From NCBI RefSeq assembly GCF_033958435.1, contig NC_134152.1, forward strand, positions 21,116,001 to 21,180,000: a stretch of DNA of 64,000 bases. The letters run 5' to 3'. Shown one piece after another: positions 10,991 through 22,825 of the stretch. The notes under the pieces are model-generated. The model ran no database searches and was not told the DNA's origin. It saw only the letters and a list, made by a program, of their open reading frames with translations. A program made the translations under genes and the position numbers. Source of the DNA: Carettochelys insculpta (Eukaryota > Chordata > Testudines > Carettochelyidae). Each line of letters opens with the position of its first letter. Position 1 is the stretch's first letter.

Positions 10991-13900
10991 GACCACTTAC
11001 CAAAATCTTGGAGTAGCCCCATCCCTAACAAAAATTATCACCCACCCCTACGCTTGCAGCAAGCCAGCAATGTGTTTTATTTTACATTAATTCCTTGCAA
11101 TAGCATCAAAACTGAACGAGGCAGCATAGACGCTAGGGAGACTCATGTGGAATGAGCTCAACCATACATTGCTCTAGCAAACTTCTCTTTTGATGGCTAT
11201 GTAACTTTAATGAAGGCAAAGTGAAAACAGATTGGGGGGGACATTCCTACTCATCCTGTGAATGTTAGACAGTAGGTGGAAGATTGCTCATCAGCTACAT
11301 TCCTATTGGGTAAAGATATAATATGTGTAAAAGAGGAAGAGGCTAATTCTCCACTGTGTTACATCCTGTGCAAAGCAGGTTTGTGTAATGGCCATTCTAA
11401 TTTGCTAGCCTTTTATACCCAATTCGGGTAACTGCCCACAAGTGGCCTGGAACCTCTTGAGTTTAGTGTGGGAGCTTCTACAGTTTGAGCTAGAAGCCAG
11501 CTGCCTCTCATGCCTTCTTTTGCTATGTAGGTGGGCTAAGTGCCACTACATGGGACAGCAAAGCACACCTCAGTTTGTGAGTTACATTTGCATGGGGTAA
11601 AATGACTGCAGTGCAGACCAGCCCTAACCAAATCCTGGGTGAACTGCCAAGAAGAACCCACACAGTCATTCCTTAGATCAATGGCCAATTGTGCCTTAAT
11701 TTTATGTTACCCTCTCGCAGATAACTGTCAGCCTTGGAGTCAATTTGTTCTACTGGGGCAAACCCAGTTCAACCTTATGAACCACTGCAAAGTTAGATGC
11801 TGATCCTCAAGCAGTGTAAGCTGGTGTAGCTCTGTTGAAGTCACTGGAGCTAGGACAAGTCTCAGTAACAGATCAATGAGGTAACAGATGTCAGAATCTA
11901 GCCACAAGATGTAGAGTGCCTAGCAAGGATAATGTAACACACTGGTATGAAGAGAAACAGGTGTTTGGAAAGGGGATACCTCACTGCTCAGGAGAAATCC
12001 AATGAAATATCCTTTCTGAAATGACCAAGTCCTAGGGCAGTTACTCTTCTTATTCTGTAGTGCTCCACTGCTAAATCATTGACTGCTGTGGCTCACTGCA
12101 CTTCACTTCATAGGACACTTGGACTCTCTCATTCCCTTATGGAAGGAGAAAACTTGTGTGGCCCTCTTCTGCCTGAGAGCCCTCTCCTTCCAGGTGCCAC
12201 CCCCCCCGCCCCCCCCCCCGCCACACACACACCTTGCCTTAGGGGCCCAGCAATTCTGTCAGCCTCCCCCATAAATGAGCCTAAGTTTCCTAGCTCCTGG
12301 TCCTCAAAGGTACTTAGGAACCAACTCCCATTTATTTCAATGCCTTTGAAGTCTGGGCCTGATTTCTCTCCCTGAAATAAATCCGGTGTTGTTTTCTTCT
12401 ACTGAAACTACAGCCAGGAAAGCCACAGCTCGACTTCTGGGCAGGGCAGAATAAACAGGGCTAGGGCAGTGGGGAACTGTCTGCAGACAGCTACGAATTA
12501 CCCCCAATAATAAGCCTCACTCCTGTGAAGAATTCTACCTGTTAAAACAGTTGAAGTGGAAAGTAAAGGGCAAAGCAGAGAGAGGCACATGAGCTGTCAG
12601 ACGGAGCCGGGTGGAGGAGAGAACGTTTTATAAACATACCACAGCTCAGCATGAGCAGAGCCCTCAGGACATGACCTGCAACAGACTGGCCATACACCAT
12701 TCAGAGCCAAGACCTGTGCCAACCAACTCTTCCTGCTGAAGAAGAAATCAGGAAGAGAAGATGGTGATGGATTAGACATACCCTCAGAAATCCACCCAGC
12801 ACCATCGCAAGGGAAGCCTTAAGTTGGAACCCACAAGGAAAAAGGAACAGAGAGCACCTGAGAAACTCCTGGCATACAGACCCGAAAGCAGACGCTAAGG
12901 CAGGATACAGCCGGTCAGAACTGGAAGAGATTGCCCAGGACAGGGGATGCTGGTGAATGGTCACCAGGGGCCTATGCTCCAAGATGTAGGAGTAGAAGAG
13001 GCTTCAGTCAATCATGTGTTTTGTTCAGGTGGCCAGAGACTATGGAGGTGGGGGAGAGATGGAACAAAGGCAGGAACGGCAGAAGTAGGGGAGACACAGG
13101 AGCCCAAACTGAGCACCCAGTCCCACCCTTCCCTCAGGACCTGCCCCCACACCACCCCTTCTCCCTGAGGCCCAACTTCCTACTCGTTTCTGTCTCCCCT
13201 CCCCCCTTACTTCCATTTACAGTCAGTAAAAAGCAGTCGGTTAAAAACCTGAGGCCCAGGTTTTTTCTGTTTCCCCACCCCCTTCTCGTATGGCTGAAGA
13301 AGCAACTACAATAAAAAAAAATCTGTATTGTCACCTCAGAGCATGACTAGTAGGAGCTATCAAAAGGTTTGGAGTGGGAGCTCAGCACACTGCAGATGAT
13401 AGGATCAGGACCTTAAGCAGAGAGGAAGCTCACTGGAAGTGAGACCTCTGAGCTGTGATTTGGCTTGCATAGCTCTTTCTTGAACAGTGCCAAAGCAGGC
13501 TGTTATTGCATGGTGAGTGTTATTTTGAGTACTGCCATATACACAGGTCCAAACTGAACACACTGCATTTATTTCACATTCCTGTCATGTTCCATTTACT
13601 CAAGATCCCAGGAAGAATGTGTCAGAGCTTTATATACCAAGATACCTAATCTGCAGCTCATGCTGCTTCTGTTTTGGCTTCATTGCAGCCGGAAGAATTA
13701 CCTTGCAGTCTGGCAGACAGTGTGTGAGCTCAGTTCTCAGAAAAACGAGAGCAAATAGCAGTGGGGACCTCCCTGCATGAGCAGATGCTGTACAAGCCTT
13801 CCAAGACGGCTCTGCTACCATATCTCAATCCTAGTAGAGGTTGAGTGTATTTTCTCCAAAAACCAATGACAAGTATCTACAACTTCCTAAAGGCCCTTAG

Positions 13901-14725
13901 CTCATTTTATGTAATGTAGTCACTCCCAAAAAGAGAATTGGCTTTCAGATCTTTTCCCCTGCAACCACCATTGTGTTTCCAAGGCAATATTATCACAGGA
14001 GACCAAGCGTTTTCATTAGGATACGGACCTGAACTTTTAATTGCTGCAGAAAGGGAATAGACATAAGTATGAGCAAAGATAAAGAAAGTACTGTAACTAG
14101 CATTAGAAAGCCAAGATTCCCCCCAACCCCCGCAAGCAGCAGCAACATCACTGCATGAAAAAAAAAAAAGAAAGAAAATTAAGCTTATTTTTAGCTAGGA
14201 ATCCAACAGCAAACCAAAGAACATAGGACCTATCCTACTTTATATTCCTGTGACATGTTTAATGAAAGCAATGATGAACATTTTAATTTTACATTTGTCA
14301 TTAACAATAGAACCTTCAGTATCTCTCCAGCTGCTTGCCAGATAAATTCCAACACTCCCATACTGGCAGTACACAACAGGGCTCTGCACAGTGGGAATCT
14401 GATGTCAAGACACCCGTGGGTGGGATAGGATGCAGGTGCACTTCCTTAACAGAGAGTACTTATGCTTGTAAGTCTTTGCTCTTCACATTTCAAGCTCTAA
14501 CGGCCTTTTTTAGAAATCTTGTCACAAGCCATTTTTAGGAATCTGGAAACCTCTAGCTGAATAGCTCACTCAATAGACGGCCAGTGTGACTGGAAAAAAG
14601 CTGAGGAACTATTCCTGTCCCTTTCTTATGAAAGCAAGCAACCAAATGTGAAATCAAAGCTTGCCACAGTCTCCAGGTTAAATCTGGACAGTGAATTACT
14701 GAACAGGAAACATTTTCCAGCACTG
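10991..14725. other. Long intergenic stretch without recognised genes
   Basis: I see a C/CA-rich low-complexity tract at about 12190-12236 and an A-run at about 14158-14170. Otherwise there is no reading frame with homology I recognise, no splice-flanked exon and no clear foldback. Confidence 0.45.
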
Positions 14726-15164
14726 CATAGCCGCGTCTACACGTGCTGCCTACTTCGAAGTAGCGGCGCCAACTTCAAAATAGCGCCAGTCACGGCTACA
14801 CGTGTTAGGTGCTATTTCGAAGTAAACATTGACGTTAGGCGGCAAGACGTCGAAGTCGCTAACCCCATGAGGGGATGGGAATAGCGCCCTACTTCAACTT
14901 TCAACGTCGAAGTAGGGAATGTGTAATCGTTGCACATCCCGCAACATCGAAATAGCGGGGTCCTCCATGGCAGCCATCAGCTGAGGGGTTGAGAGACGCT
15001 CTCTCCAGCCCCTGAGCTCGATGGTGGCCGTGTGGAGCGGCCTCTTAAAGCTCCCCGCCCCCTGCCTTCCTGTGCAGGAAGCTGAGAGAACGTGCAGGCG
15101 GCAGCCCAGACACGCGGCCAGCCTGCACGTCCCTCAGCAGCCCCACACACACCCCACGGCTGCA

Positions 15165-17116
15165 ATGGCCACCCACCAGCCCCCCAAGCGCCCCCAGGGG
15201 ACCCCTCCCAAGGGGAGCCAGGGCTCCCAGCCTGGCAGCCAGGCGGGGAAGCGGCAGCGGGGCCCCTCCTGGACAGAGGCCAATCTTCGGGACCTGCTGG
15301 GGCTCTGGAGCGAGGAGGAGGTGCTCCAGGTAATGGGGAGCAAGAGGGGGAACGCGGATGCGTTCGCTCGGCTGGCCGAGGGCCTGGCCACCCGCGGTCA
15401 CCCTGCCCGCACTCTGGATCATGTCCAGAGTAAAGTGAAGGAGCTGCGGCAGGGTTACGCCCGGGCCCAGGATGCGGCCGGCCGATCTGGGGCCGCCCCC
15501 GTCACTTGCCCCTTTTACAGGGAGCTCAGGGACATCCTGGGCCCCCGGCACACCTCTTCCCCTCCAGCCACTCTTGATACCTCGGCCGAGGAGCCCCAGC
15601 AGGCCCCGGAGGCGGAGTCCACCCCGGAGGCAAGCCCTGCACCCTGGGAGCCCCCCCAGGAGCCCACCCCTGGGACACCGGAGGAGGAGGAGGGGGAGTC
15701 CTCCTCCAGCGACGCCAGCCTGAGGATCATCCTGCCATCCAGGAGCTCCAGCCGGGCGTCCGCCCCCCAGGTGTCCCCCGACCGTGGGAGTGGACCATCA
15801 GGTATGTACCCCCCCCCGGTGCACACCCCCGGGGTTGAGGGGCGGGGGTAATAGATATGACCAGGGCCCTCCACATGCCCAGATGGCCATGGCCTCAAGG
15901 ACAGCAGTGGCACATCCCTCAGAAGAGTGCATCAGCCCCTGCCCCACCCCCCAGCACGACAGTGCCATGCCCCATCCCCGGGGCTGGGGGGAGCGGAACC
16001 TCTAAGGTCCCCCGGGAGGAGGGGGTGGGACACCCAGCAGCAGCATGTGATGGAGTGGGGGGAGTGCAAATGCGAGACTCAGGCTAGATATGAGAAACAA
16101 GCAGAATAGCTCCCAGTGGCTAAGGATGATCCTGGGGCTACAACTGGCAGGTTACACCTCTGCCCTGAAGAAAGAGGAGGGAGGAGCTGAGCTGGGTTTG
16201 AATTGGGGGCGGCAGTTAGAAGCTAGGGGAAGGGAGAGCTAGAAGGCAGCCAGCCTGAGGAGGGGGAAAGCTACACCCCAGAGGGGCACCCTTTGGGGTC
16301 TTCTCCCCAGGATGGGTTGGAAGGACTGTCTCTGACTGCTGTACTGTCGCTTCTGTGAGAAACTGGGCATCTGTTGCCTAATAAACCTCCTGTCGTACCT
16401 GCTGAGTGAGAGTCACTCCTGCCAGTGGATGGGGTGCAGTGCAGGGGGACCCCTGAACCCCATCACAGCAGCATCTCCCAGGGACGGGGATGGGGAAACT
16501 GCAGCAGAGGGGTGGGGGGACAAGGGCAACAGCTCGGGGCCCACACTAACGGCTGTCTCCACTCTTCTTCCCCCCCTCCTGTGTTCCACAGCTGCACCAT
16601 CGGAGGGACCGGAGAGCGCCGGCGAGGCGTCAGTGGTCCAGGACAGCCCACCGGGGCCATCACTCCAGGCCAGCCCCACGGCGGGGAAGACGGCGGACCC
16701 AGCACCACCACCCGATGGCGACGGACCCCCAGCTGCTGGCCCTCCACCGTCGGCAGCTGGAGGTTGCTGAGCAGCGGCTGCGGGTGGAGGAGCGCTGCCT
16801 CCAGCTGCAGGAGCGGGTGCTGGCCTGGCGCCAGGAGGCATGGGGGGCCTTCATGCGGACCTTCGATCTTATCGCCGACTACCTGGCTCCCCATGCCACG
16901 CCGGCCGCTGCTGCACCCGCCCTGCCTGCTCCACCCGCTGCGCCATCCGCCATTGCACTGGCACCCACCACCGAGGGCCCTTCTGCCGAGGGGGACCTGG
17001 GGCCAGCTGACACCCGCTGGCCGTATCTACCGGTCCACCCGGCCCCCAGCCAGCCGCGGCCAGGGCTGAGGCCGAGGCGGGGATCCCAGCCGCCCACCCC
17101 CAGTGCTGGACATTAG
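15165..17116 (+). pseudogene. Myb/SANT-like DNA-binding protein of Harbinger copy 1 (frameshifted)
   Basis: Exon 1 (15165-15801) is open from ATG for 212 codons. After a basic, proline-rich start it holds a Myb/SANT-like trihelix domain: GPSWTEANLRDLLGLW, then VLQVMGSKRG, then CPFYRELRDILG at about residues 30-126. An acidic Ser/Glu/Pro-rich linker follows. The donor GTATGT at 15802 and an acceptor at 16590-16591 define an intron that contains the solo LTR. Exon 2 starts in the expected phase but stops at about 16770. The C-terminal coiled coil (LEVAEQRLRVEERCLQLQER) is open only in the next frame, 16715-17116, so a frameshift lies near 16690-16715. In this family the Myb-like protein binds transposon ends and helps import the nuclease. 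The role here is inferred. Confidence 0.85.
16046..16467 (+). mobile_element. Solo LTR nested in Harbinger copy 1
   Basis: The insert begins TGTGATGG and ends CCATCACA, so it has the TG...CA ends of an LTR. GCAGCA is duplicated on both sides (16040-16045 and 16468-16473). An AATAAA lies at about 16379, close to the 3' end, as expected for an LTR poly(A) signal in plus orientation. Copy 2 of the transposon lacks the insert at the same place (about 35505-35525), which confirms it as a secondary insertion. There are no internal retroviral genes. The flank is a CAG-rich tract, so the TSD length is slightly uncertain. Confidence 0.8.
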
Positions 17117-17506
17117 GGGGTGTGGGGCCCAGGACGTGGCCCGCCCCGCCCCCTTTGTATATATTCCCCCCCCAGTGTTATGTTCTTTTGTAAATAGTTT
17201 GTATATTTGACCCCTGTTACTATGCTCATCCTTACCCCCACCATGTAAATAGTTCTCCCCTTCCTTGTCTTCCCCTTTCATCTTATCCTTATTTATAATA
17301 CATATATATATAAATTAGATTTTGCCTGTAAATAGTTAGTCTTGTTGATAATAATAAGAGTTCTACAGATATTTGATTTGACGAACAACTGTCTGCTTTT
17401 ATTTACAAGAAAAGTTGGGGGGGGTGCTCTTGGGTGCTCTGTGGTGTGGATGTAGGGTCAGGGAGTGTTGTGGAGGATGGGGGGGCAATGGGGGGCCTGC
17501 CAGCGT

Positions 17507-18812
17507 TCACCCCACAGCCTCATTGAACTGGGCCTGCAGGGCCTCCCAGACCCGGGTCCCTTCGGGGTCCACCTGGTGACTGGGGGCAGCGGGTGGCTGC
17601 ACATCAGCCCTGCTGGCCTCCACAGCCCAGCCCTGAAAGAAGGCCTCCCCCTTGCTCTCCACCAGGTTGTGGAGGGCACTGCATGCACCCACAATCTGGG
17701 GGATGTTGGTAGGGCCCGCATCAAGGCGGGTGAGGAGACACCTCCAGCGCCCTTTGAGGCGGCCAAATGTGCACTCCACCACCTGGCGCACGTGGTTCAG
17801 GCGCTGGTTGAAGCGCTCCTGGCTGGCTGACAGATGGCCCGTGTACGGGTGCATGAGCCAGGGCCGGAGGGGGTATGCCGCATCTGTGATGACGCAGAGG
17901 GGCATGGTGGTGTCCCCCACAGGGATCTCCCGCTGGGGGATGTAGGTCCCCGCCTCCAGCCGGCGGCACAGGCCCGAGTTCCGGAATACCCGGGCGTCGT
18001 GGGTGCTGCCAGGCCAGCCCACATACACGTCCAGGAAACAGCCCCAGCTGTCCACCAAGGCCTGGAGAACCACTGAGTGGTAGCCCTTCCTGTTTAAGTA
18101 GCGTCCTCCACTGTGTTACGGGGCGCAGATGGGGATGTGAGTCCCATCCAGATCCCCAAAGCAATTGGGGAAGCCCAGGGTGGCAAAGCCCGCAATGGCA
18201 GCATCCGGGTTCCCAAGCCTCACGAGCCTGTGGAGGAGCAGGGCGTTGATGGCACGGACGACCTGCAGGGGAAGCACATGGGAGAGCACCATTGAGGGGT
18301 GCGCAGGGTGTGTGTGGCCCTCCCCTGCCAGGGACCCCCTCTCCCCGTGGGTTCTCTTACCTCCATAAGGATAGCCCCGACGGTGGCCTTGCCGACACCA
18401 AACTGCTGGCCCACGGATTGGTAGCTGTCTGGAGTGGCCAGCTTCCAGACAGCGATGCCGACCCATTTCTCGAAGCTGAGGGCACGCCGCATGAAGGTGT
18501 CCTGGTGCCTCAGTGCAGGGGTGAGCCACTGGCATAGCTCCAGAAATGTCTGCCGGCTCATGCGAAAGTTCTGGAGCCAGCGGTCGTCGTCCCACTCTCT
18601 GAGCACCAGCCGCTCCCACCAGTCGGTGCTGGTGGGATAGCTCCACAGCCGGCGGCGTGTGCGGCGGGGGGGGGGCAGGTGCTGCAGGGTTGGGGGTTGC
18701 ATCCTCCTCCCCTGCGGGCAGCTCCTCCTCTGTGGCAAGGAGGTGCTCAGCTGCCTCCTGCAGGGGCGGCTGGGTGGACCTCTGGCTGCTGCTGCTGCTG
18801 TTGGGGGTCCAT
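17507..18812 (-). pseudogene. HARBI1-like DDE nuclease of Harbinger copy 1 (disrupted)
   Basis: Reading begins at ATG 18812 with a glutamine-rich start (DPQQQQQ) but meets a stop after a deletion relative to copy 2. The conserved body then continues in another frame: FRMSRQTFLELCQWL and the helix-turn-helix-like SVGQQFGVGKATVGAIL. The donor GTAAGAG at 18360 and an acceptor before 18262 define a phase-0 intron. Exon 2 keeps the catalytic signatures DGTHIP, GSTHDARVF and VECTFGRLKGRW, the D-D-E triad of PIF/Harbinger nucleases. An in-frame TAA at 18116-18118 replaces the glutamate codon seen in copy 2. The final ORF 17507-18073 is intact to a stop after NEAVG. The product would cut and paste the element. 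Confidence 0.88.
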
Positions 18813-19143
18813 GACTGCGTCGCCGAGGTGTGCGTGCCTGTGGCTCTGCAGACTGTGTGCTGTGCAGGCTGCGTGTGTCTGGGAGGGGCCCTTTAAGGGA
18901 GTGGCTAGCTGTTGCCCCGGAAGCGCTAGTCCGCCCTGTGACCCTGTCTGCAGCTGTTCCTGGCACCATTATTTCGATGTGTGCTCCTTTGGCGTGTAGA
19001 CGTTCCCTCGCAGCGCCTATTTCGATGTGGTGCTGCCCAACGTCGACGTTCAACGTCGATGTTGCCAGCCCTGGAGGATGTATAGATGTTATTCATCGAA
19101 ATAGGCTATTTCGATGTAGCGTTCATGTGTAGACGTAGCCCAT

Positions 19144-19696
19144 ATGTTCCTCCTCTCTGCCCTGCCTGCAGCCTCAAACCTGACCAACTCTCTGGTGAGA
19201 GGGTGCTTCAGTCCTTGGCATCTGCAAGAGCTGTCACAGTTGCCAGCTGTGAAGTTGGTTGTATACCATGGATGTACTGCCTGGAGCAAGGATTGCTGTG
19301 TAAACTGCCCCACCGCAGGAGCAGCTCCAGGAATGACTGTGATTCAGACACACTCCAAAGCACAGCTGCTCTTCTCTTTCCTCCTTGATCTCATTCCCCA
19401 GGCAATAATGATGTACTGCCTGCCTGTAGCGAAGTCAATGACTAGCCACACCATGCAGGCTCAGTTGGAGCCAATACACTGATACATACACCTATTGCTC
19501 CTTGTCAGCTATCCACCTACCTCTCCGGGGGGCAGAGTACATGGGCAAATCTTCCACTTGTGCCTCTAATCCAGACAACATTTAGGTAGCTCTAGTCAGG
19601 TGTTTAAGTCTCTTGCATAGCACATAGTCCAACCTACAGTCTAGCCCTAAACAAATACCATAGATGCATGTTTGCTTTATGAATATTTTTAGTTTA
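19144..19696. other. No recognisable feature
   Basis: Intergenic sequence between Harbinger copy 1 and the Tigger-like element. Nothing supportable was seen. Confidence 0.45.
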
Positions 19697-20168
19697 CAGT
19701 AAACCCTTGAGATATGCACAACCAAGCTGCATGTGTCTCAGGTTAACAAGGCCGACGCTCCTAGCAGCCGCCCCTGGCTCCCAGCTTCCTTCCACTGGCT
19801 GCTGCCGTTCTCAGTTTCCCCTCTCTGCAAGTGGAGGGAAGCCGAGAGCCAGGCTGCTGCCAGGTTCCCTGCTCCCCTCTGCTTGCAGGACCCAGGAAAC
19901 TGACCAGCTAGTCAGTTTCCCTGGTCCCACAAGTGGCAAGCAGCAAGGAGATGGGAACCAGGCTGCCCCATTTCCTGGCTCCCTCCCACTCTGGGAGCTA
20001 GGAAACTGACCAGCCCTCGTGGGCTGGACAATTTCCCAGATCCTGCAAGTCCAGGGGAGCTGGGAACCAGGTGGTAGCATGGTGCCTGTCTCCCCTCAAC
20101 TTTCATGAACATTCAAGTTATGCGGAGGTTGCAGAACCACAACTCCCATGTAACTTGAGAGTTTACCA
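19697..20168. mobile_element. Tigger/pogo-like non-autonomous element, TA target site
   Basis: The left end CAGTAAACCCTTGAGATATG pairs with the right end ACTTGAGAGTTTACCA. TA flanks both sides (19695-19696 and 20169-20170), as for Tc1/mariner-superfamily insertions. The interior has repeated CCAGCTTCC/GGGAACCAGG-type blocks in both orientations and no transposase frame. Confidence 0.7.
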
Positions 20169-20365
20169 TATCTTTACTATTTATTATACCATAATGAATC
20201 AGACTGGCCACTAGTAGATTGGGACCTCTTGTTCTAGTTTATTTTTTATGTTTGTACTACGTGCATTTATAATAGAACTACAATAAAGTGTTAAACAAAA
20301 TCTTGTTATGGATATATTTGGTCAAATTTTTCCCTTTTCTCATCCTTATTGTCCACCCAGACTCA

Positions 20366-20637
20366 GGCTACGGCTACATTATAGTTCCTATTTTGGGATA
20401 CAAATAGCAACTCCGTGGCTAAACACTGTGCTCAGAATAGCTGCACTATTTCAAGTACAGTATTCCAGTTCCCGTACCCCTTGTACGAGGGATAGCGGAA
20501 GCTTCGAAATAGCCATTTATTTCAAACTTTGGTGCCATGTGGACTGCACCAAGATCAAACTAAGTTAACCCAAAATAACTTACACAATTTGTGCAACACA
20601 AGTTGTTTAAGTTATTCAGTTATGGTAGCTGTAGCCT
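20366..20637. mobile_element. MITE with GGCTACGGCTACATT end
   Basis: The left end AGGCTACGGCTACATT pairs with GGTAGCTGTAGCCTT at the right. The segment CTATTTTGGGATACAA is shared, in the other orientation, with the element at 26690-26906. No clean TSD was seen. Confidence 0.55.
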
Positions 20638-20642
20638 TATGG

Positions 20643-21302
20643 TACGTCTGCACTACAGAGGTATTACAGACTAGCTTATTCCAGAGTTATTCCAAAATAA
20701 ACTCTTCTAGAATAATGCACCCATGCTACAGGGAAGCCCAGAATAAGCAAAACTTATTCAAAATAGGATAGAGGCTCTATTGCGTGAGGACACACTGGCC
20801 ATTTCTACACAGGCCACTTCCTCCGAAAGTGGCATGGTAATACATGGCCCAAAATATGCTAATAAGGCGTGGATGCAAATTTCCCATGCCTCATTAGCAT
20901 ACGGTCACGTGATTTGGAGTCGAGAAGACCGTTCTTCCAGACTCCAAAATGCCGTTTAGAAGTGCGGCCCGGGGGGAGCTTCCGGAAGGAAGTCCTTCTT
21001 CTGGACGCCCCTTCTTCCCGAAAGAAGGACTTCCTTCCGGAAGTTCCCCCCGGGGCCGCACTTCTAAATGGCATTTTGGAGTCCAGAAGAACAGTCTTCC
21101 GGACTCCAAATCACGTGACCGTATGCTAATGAGGCATGGGGAATTTGCATCCACACCTTATTAGCATATTTTGGGTCGTGTATTACCATGCCACTTTCGG
21201 AGGAAGTGGCCTGTGTCGAAACGGCCACTATTTCGACAAAGCAGTGTTATTTTGGAATAAGCTATTCCGGAATAGCTTATTTTGAAATAGCCCCCTATTC
21301 AC
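20643..21302. mobile_element. TTATTCCAGAATAG-type MITE split by a nested MITE
   Basis: The outer element shows repeated TTATTCCRRAATAR-like motifs on both sides (20665-20770 and 21243-21295) and starts GGTACGTCTGCACTACAG. It is interrupted by the foldback element at 20797-21226. The right boundary is approximate because another MITE begins near 21303. Confidence 0.5.
20797..21226. mobile_element. Near-perfect foldback MITE nested in another MITE, TSD ACT
   Basis: Arms of about 210 nt are nearly exact complements around CTTCTTCCCGAAAGAAG. The ends read GGCCATTTCTACACAGGCC and its near-complement GGCCTGTGTCGAAACGGCC. ACT flanks both sides (20794-20796 and 21227-21229). The arms contain the CTCATTAGCATACGG block seen in other foldback MITEs here, and TCCGGAAG palindromes. 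It is non-coding, and the high arm identity suggests fairly recent activity. Confidence 0.88.
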
Positions 21303-21630
21303 TGTGATTACGTCTACACTACAGCAATCTTTCAAAAGATGCCCTTTCCGGAAGATCTTTTCCGAAAGAATGTTTGAAAGAATGTATCCACACACAAAAA
21401 ACGCAGATCAAAAGAGTGATCTGCTCTTTCAAAAGAATGGGGAAGGGATTTAAAAAAAAAAAAAAAAATCAGGTGCCATGAGGACTGGTCCTTCGAAACA
21501 AGGGCCTGTGGCTGTAATTCTGCAATAATTTTGCTGTGTAGACACACGAGAGCTTTGCAAAGGGAAATGGAGTTGTTTGGTCTTTCTGAAGAAAGCACTG
21601 CTATTGTGTAGCTACAGAAAGATTTCTGTT
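21303..21630. mobile_element. Partial MITE related to 9018-9463
   Basis: The left end ACGTCTACACTACAG is followed by ATCTTTCAAAAGATG and GATCAAAAGAGTGATCTGCTC, as in the element at 9018-9463. The right terminal repeat is not recognisable, so it is truncated or diverged. It includes an A-run at about 21452-21469. Confidence 0.55.
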
Positions 21631-22317
21631 TGATTTCCGTTGGTTTGGTTGAATACAAAGCACTCAGAGAATACAAAAACACTGTGGTCTTGTCAGCTGA
21701 GCAAATGAAAGCTGAGCCAGGGCATTTATAAACTGTCTGTCTTCATTATTTCTTTACAATGCTCAAAACATTACTATTTTCAGCACTGGGTTTCTATTTT
21801 AACTTGACAATGTAATTCATTTATCTCCTGGTCCCTACAGCTACGAAGCAAACTCTTCAGCATTCTAGTGTGTTCTTCTCTTACTTGAGGTTGCTATTTC
21901 TGGAACTCACTGTTATAGCCAGCAGCTGAGATAATGAAACCCTGTGATAATTCTAGCTGTTTTGGCTGTTCCTGCCTTTGCTGCGACAAAAGAAATTTTG
22001 CCAGGGTTGCAGGATAAGAGGGATGAAGATGAGGAACTGCTGCATGTAGGGAGGATGAATTTAATTCTTACAAACTATGAATATTTTCCACAGTGCTACA
22101 AAGCCGTAGCCATACAGAGTGGTGCTGGAACAGATTTTATAGATCAGCTGTTGAATGTGAAAACCAGGTACATGTTGAACTCCCTAGTCCATCACTCTCT
22201 CATTCAGCAACAGCCTTAATCTAGCATGATTTTAGTTAGCTGGACGACCATTTATTATGGATGTAGCCAATTTTTCCATGGTCCATAAAGTTTGTTTACA
22301 ACCACCGGTGCTGGCTC
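21631..22317. other. No recognisable feature
   Basis: Intergenic. A 91-codon open frame at 21944-22219 begins with a hydrophobic stretch but lacks conserved motifs or flanking gene signals, so I do not call it. Confidence 0.45.
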
Positions 22318-22320
22318 TCA

Positions 22321-22747
22321 GGCTGTGGCCACACTTGGCCAAAACTTTGAAATGGCCATTTTGAAGATTACTAATGAGGCGCTGAATATTCATTAGCATT
22401 AGGACACTTCTGGTCTTAGCGCTTTGAAAGCGCTACTTTTGAACGCTCGTGACGGTGTGGCTACACGGGGGTCCTTTTCAAAAGGACCCCGCACATTTCA
22501 AAATCCCCTTATCCCTCAGCTGAGAGGCATAAGGGGATTTCAAAATGTGCAGGGTCCTTTTGAAAAGGACCCCCGTGTAGCCACGCCAAGCTATGAGCTT
22601 TCGAAAGCAGCGCTTTTGAAGCGCTGCGGCTGGAAAAGTCCTAATGCTAATGAGGCACTGAATATTCAATTCAGCGCCTCATTGGTAATCTTCAAAATGG
22701 CCATTTGCATGGCCATTTCAAAGTTTTGACCAAGTGTGGCCACAGCC
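22321..22747. mobile_element. Foldback MITE, GGCTGTGGCCACAC family (copy 2), TSD TCA
   Basis: The ends GGCTGTGGCCACACTTGGCC and its complement enclose inverted arms with the AATGAGGCRCTGAATATTCA block and a GGGGTCCTTTTCAAAAGGAC centre. TCA flanks both sides (22318-22320 and 22748-22750). It matches the element at 68-489 along its length. It is non-coding. Confidence 0.87.
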
Positions 22748-22825
22748 TCAGTGTTCTGTGGTACTCTTTAGCTTTAATTTATCCCTAAATATCTTCTTAG
22801 AGCCCAGTGAGCAGTGCAAGTGTTG

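Larger units (their letters stand above)
14729..19140. mobile_element. PIF/Harbinger-type DNA transposon, copy 1
   Basis: The left end reads AGCCGCGTCTACACGTG and the right end is complementary (CATGTGTAGACGTAGCC). CAT is duplicated at 14726-14728 and 19141-19143, a 3-bp TSD. A Myb/SANT-like gene (plus strand) and a HARBI1-like nuclease gene (minus strand) converge on an AT-rich spacer at about 17120-17450. Subterminal palindromes such as CTACTTCGAAGTAG and repeated AACGTCGA motifs lie near both ends. Without the nested LTR and its 6-bp duplication the element is about 3984 bp, close to copy 2 (4015 bp). It is GC- and CpG-rich against the AT-rich flanks. Both genes carry lesions, so it is not autonomous as it stands. 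Confidence 0.93.
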
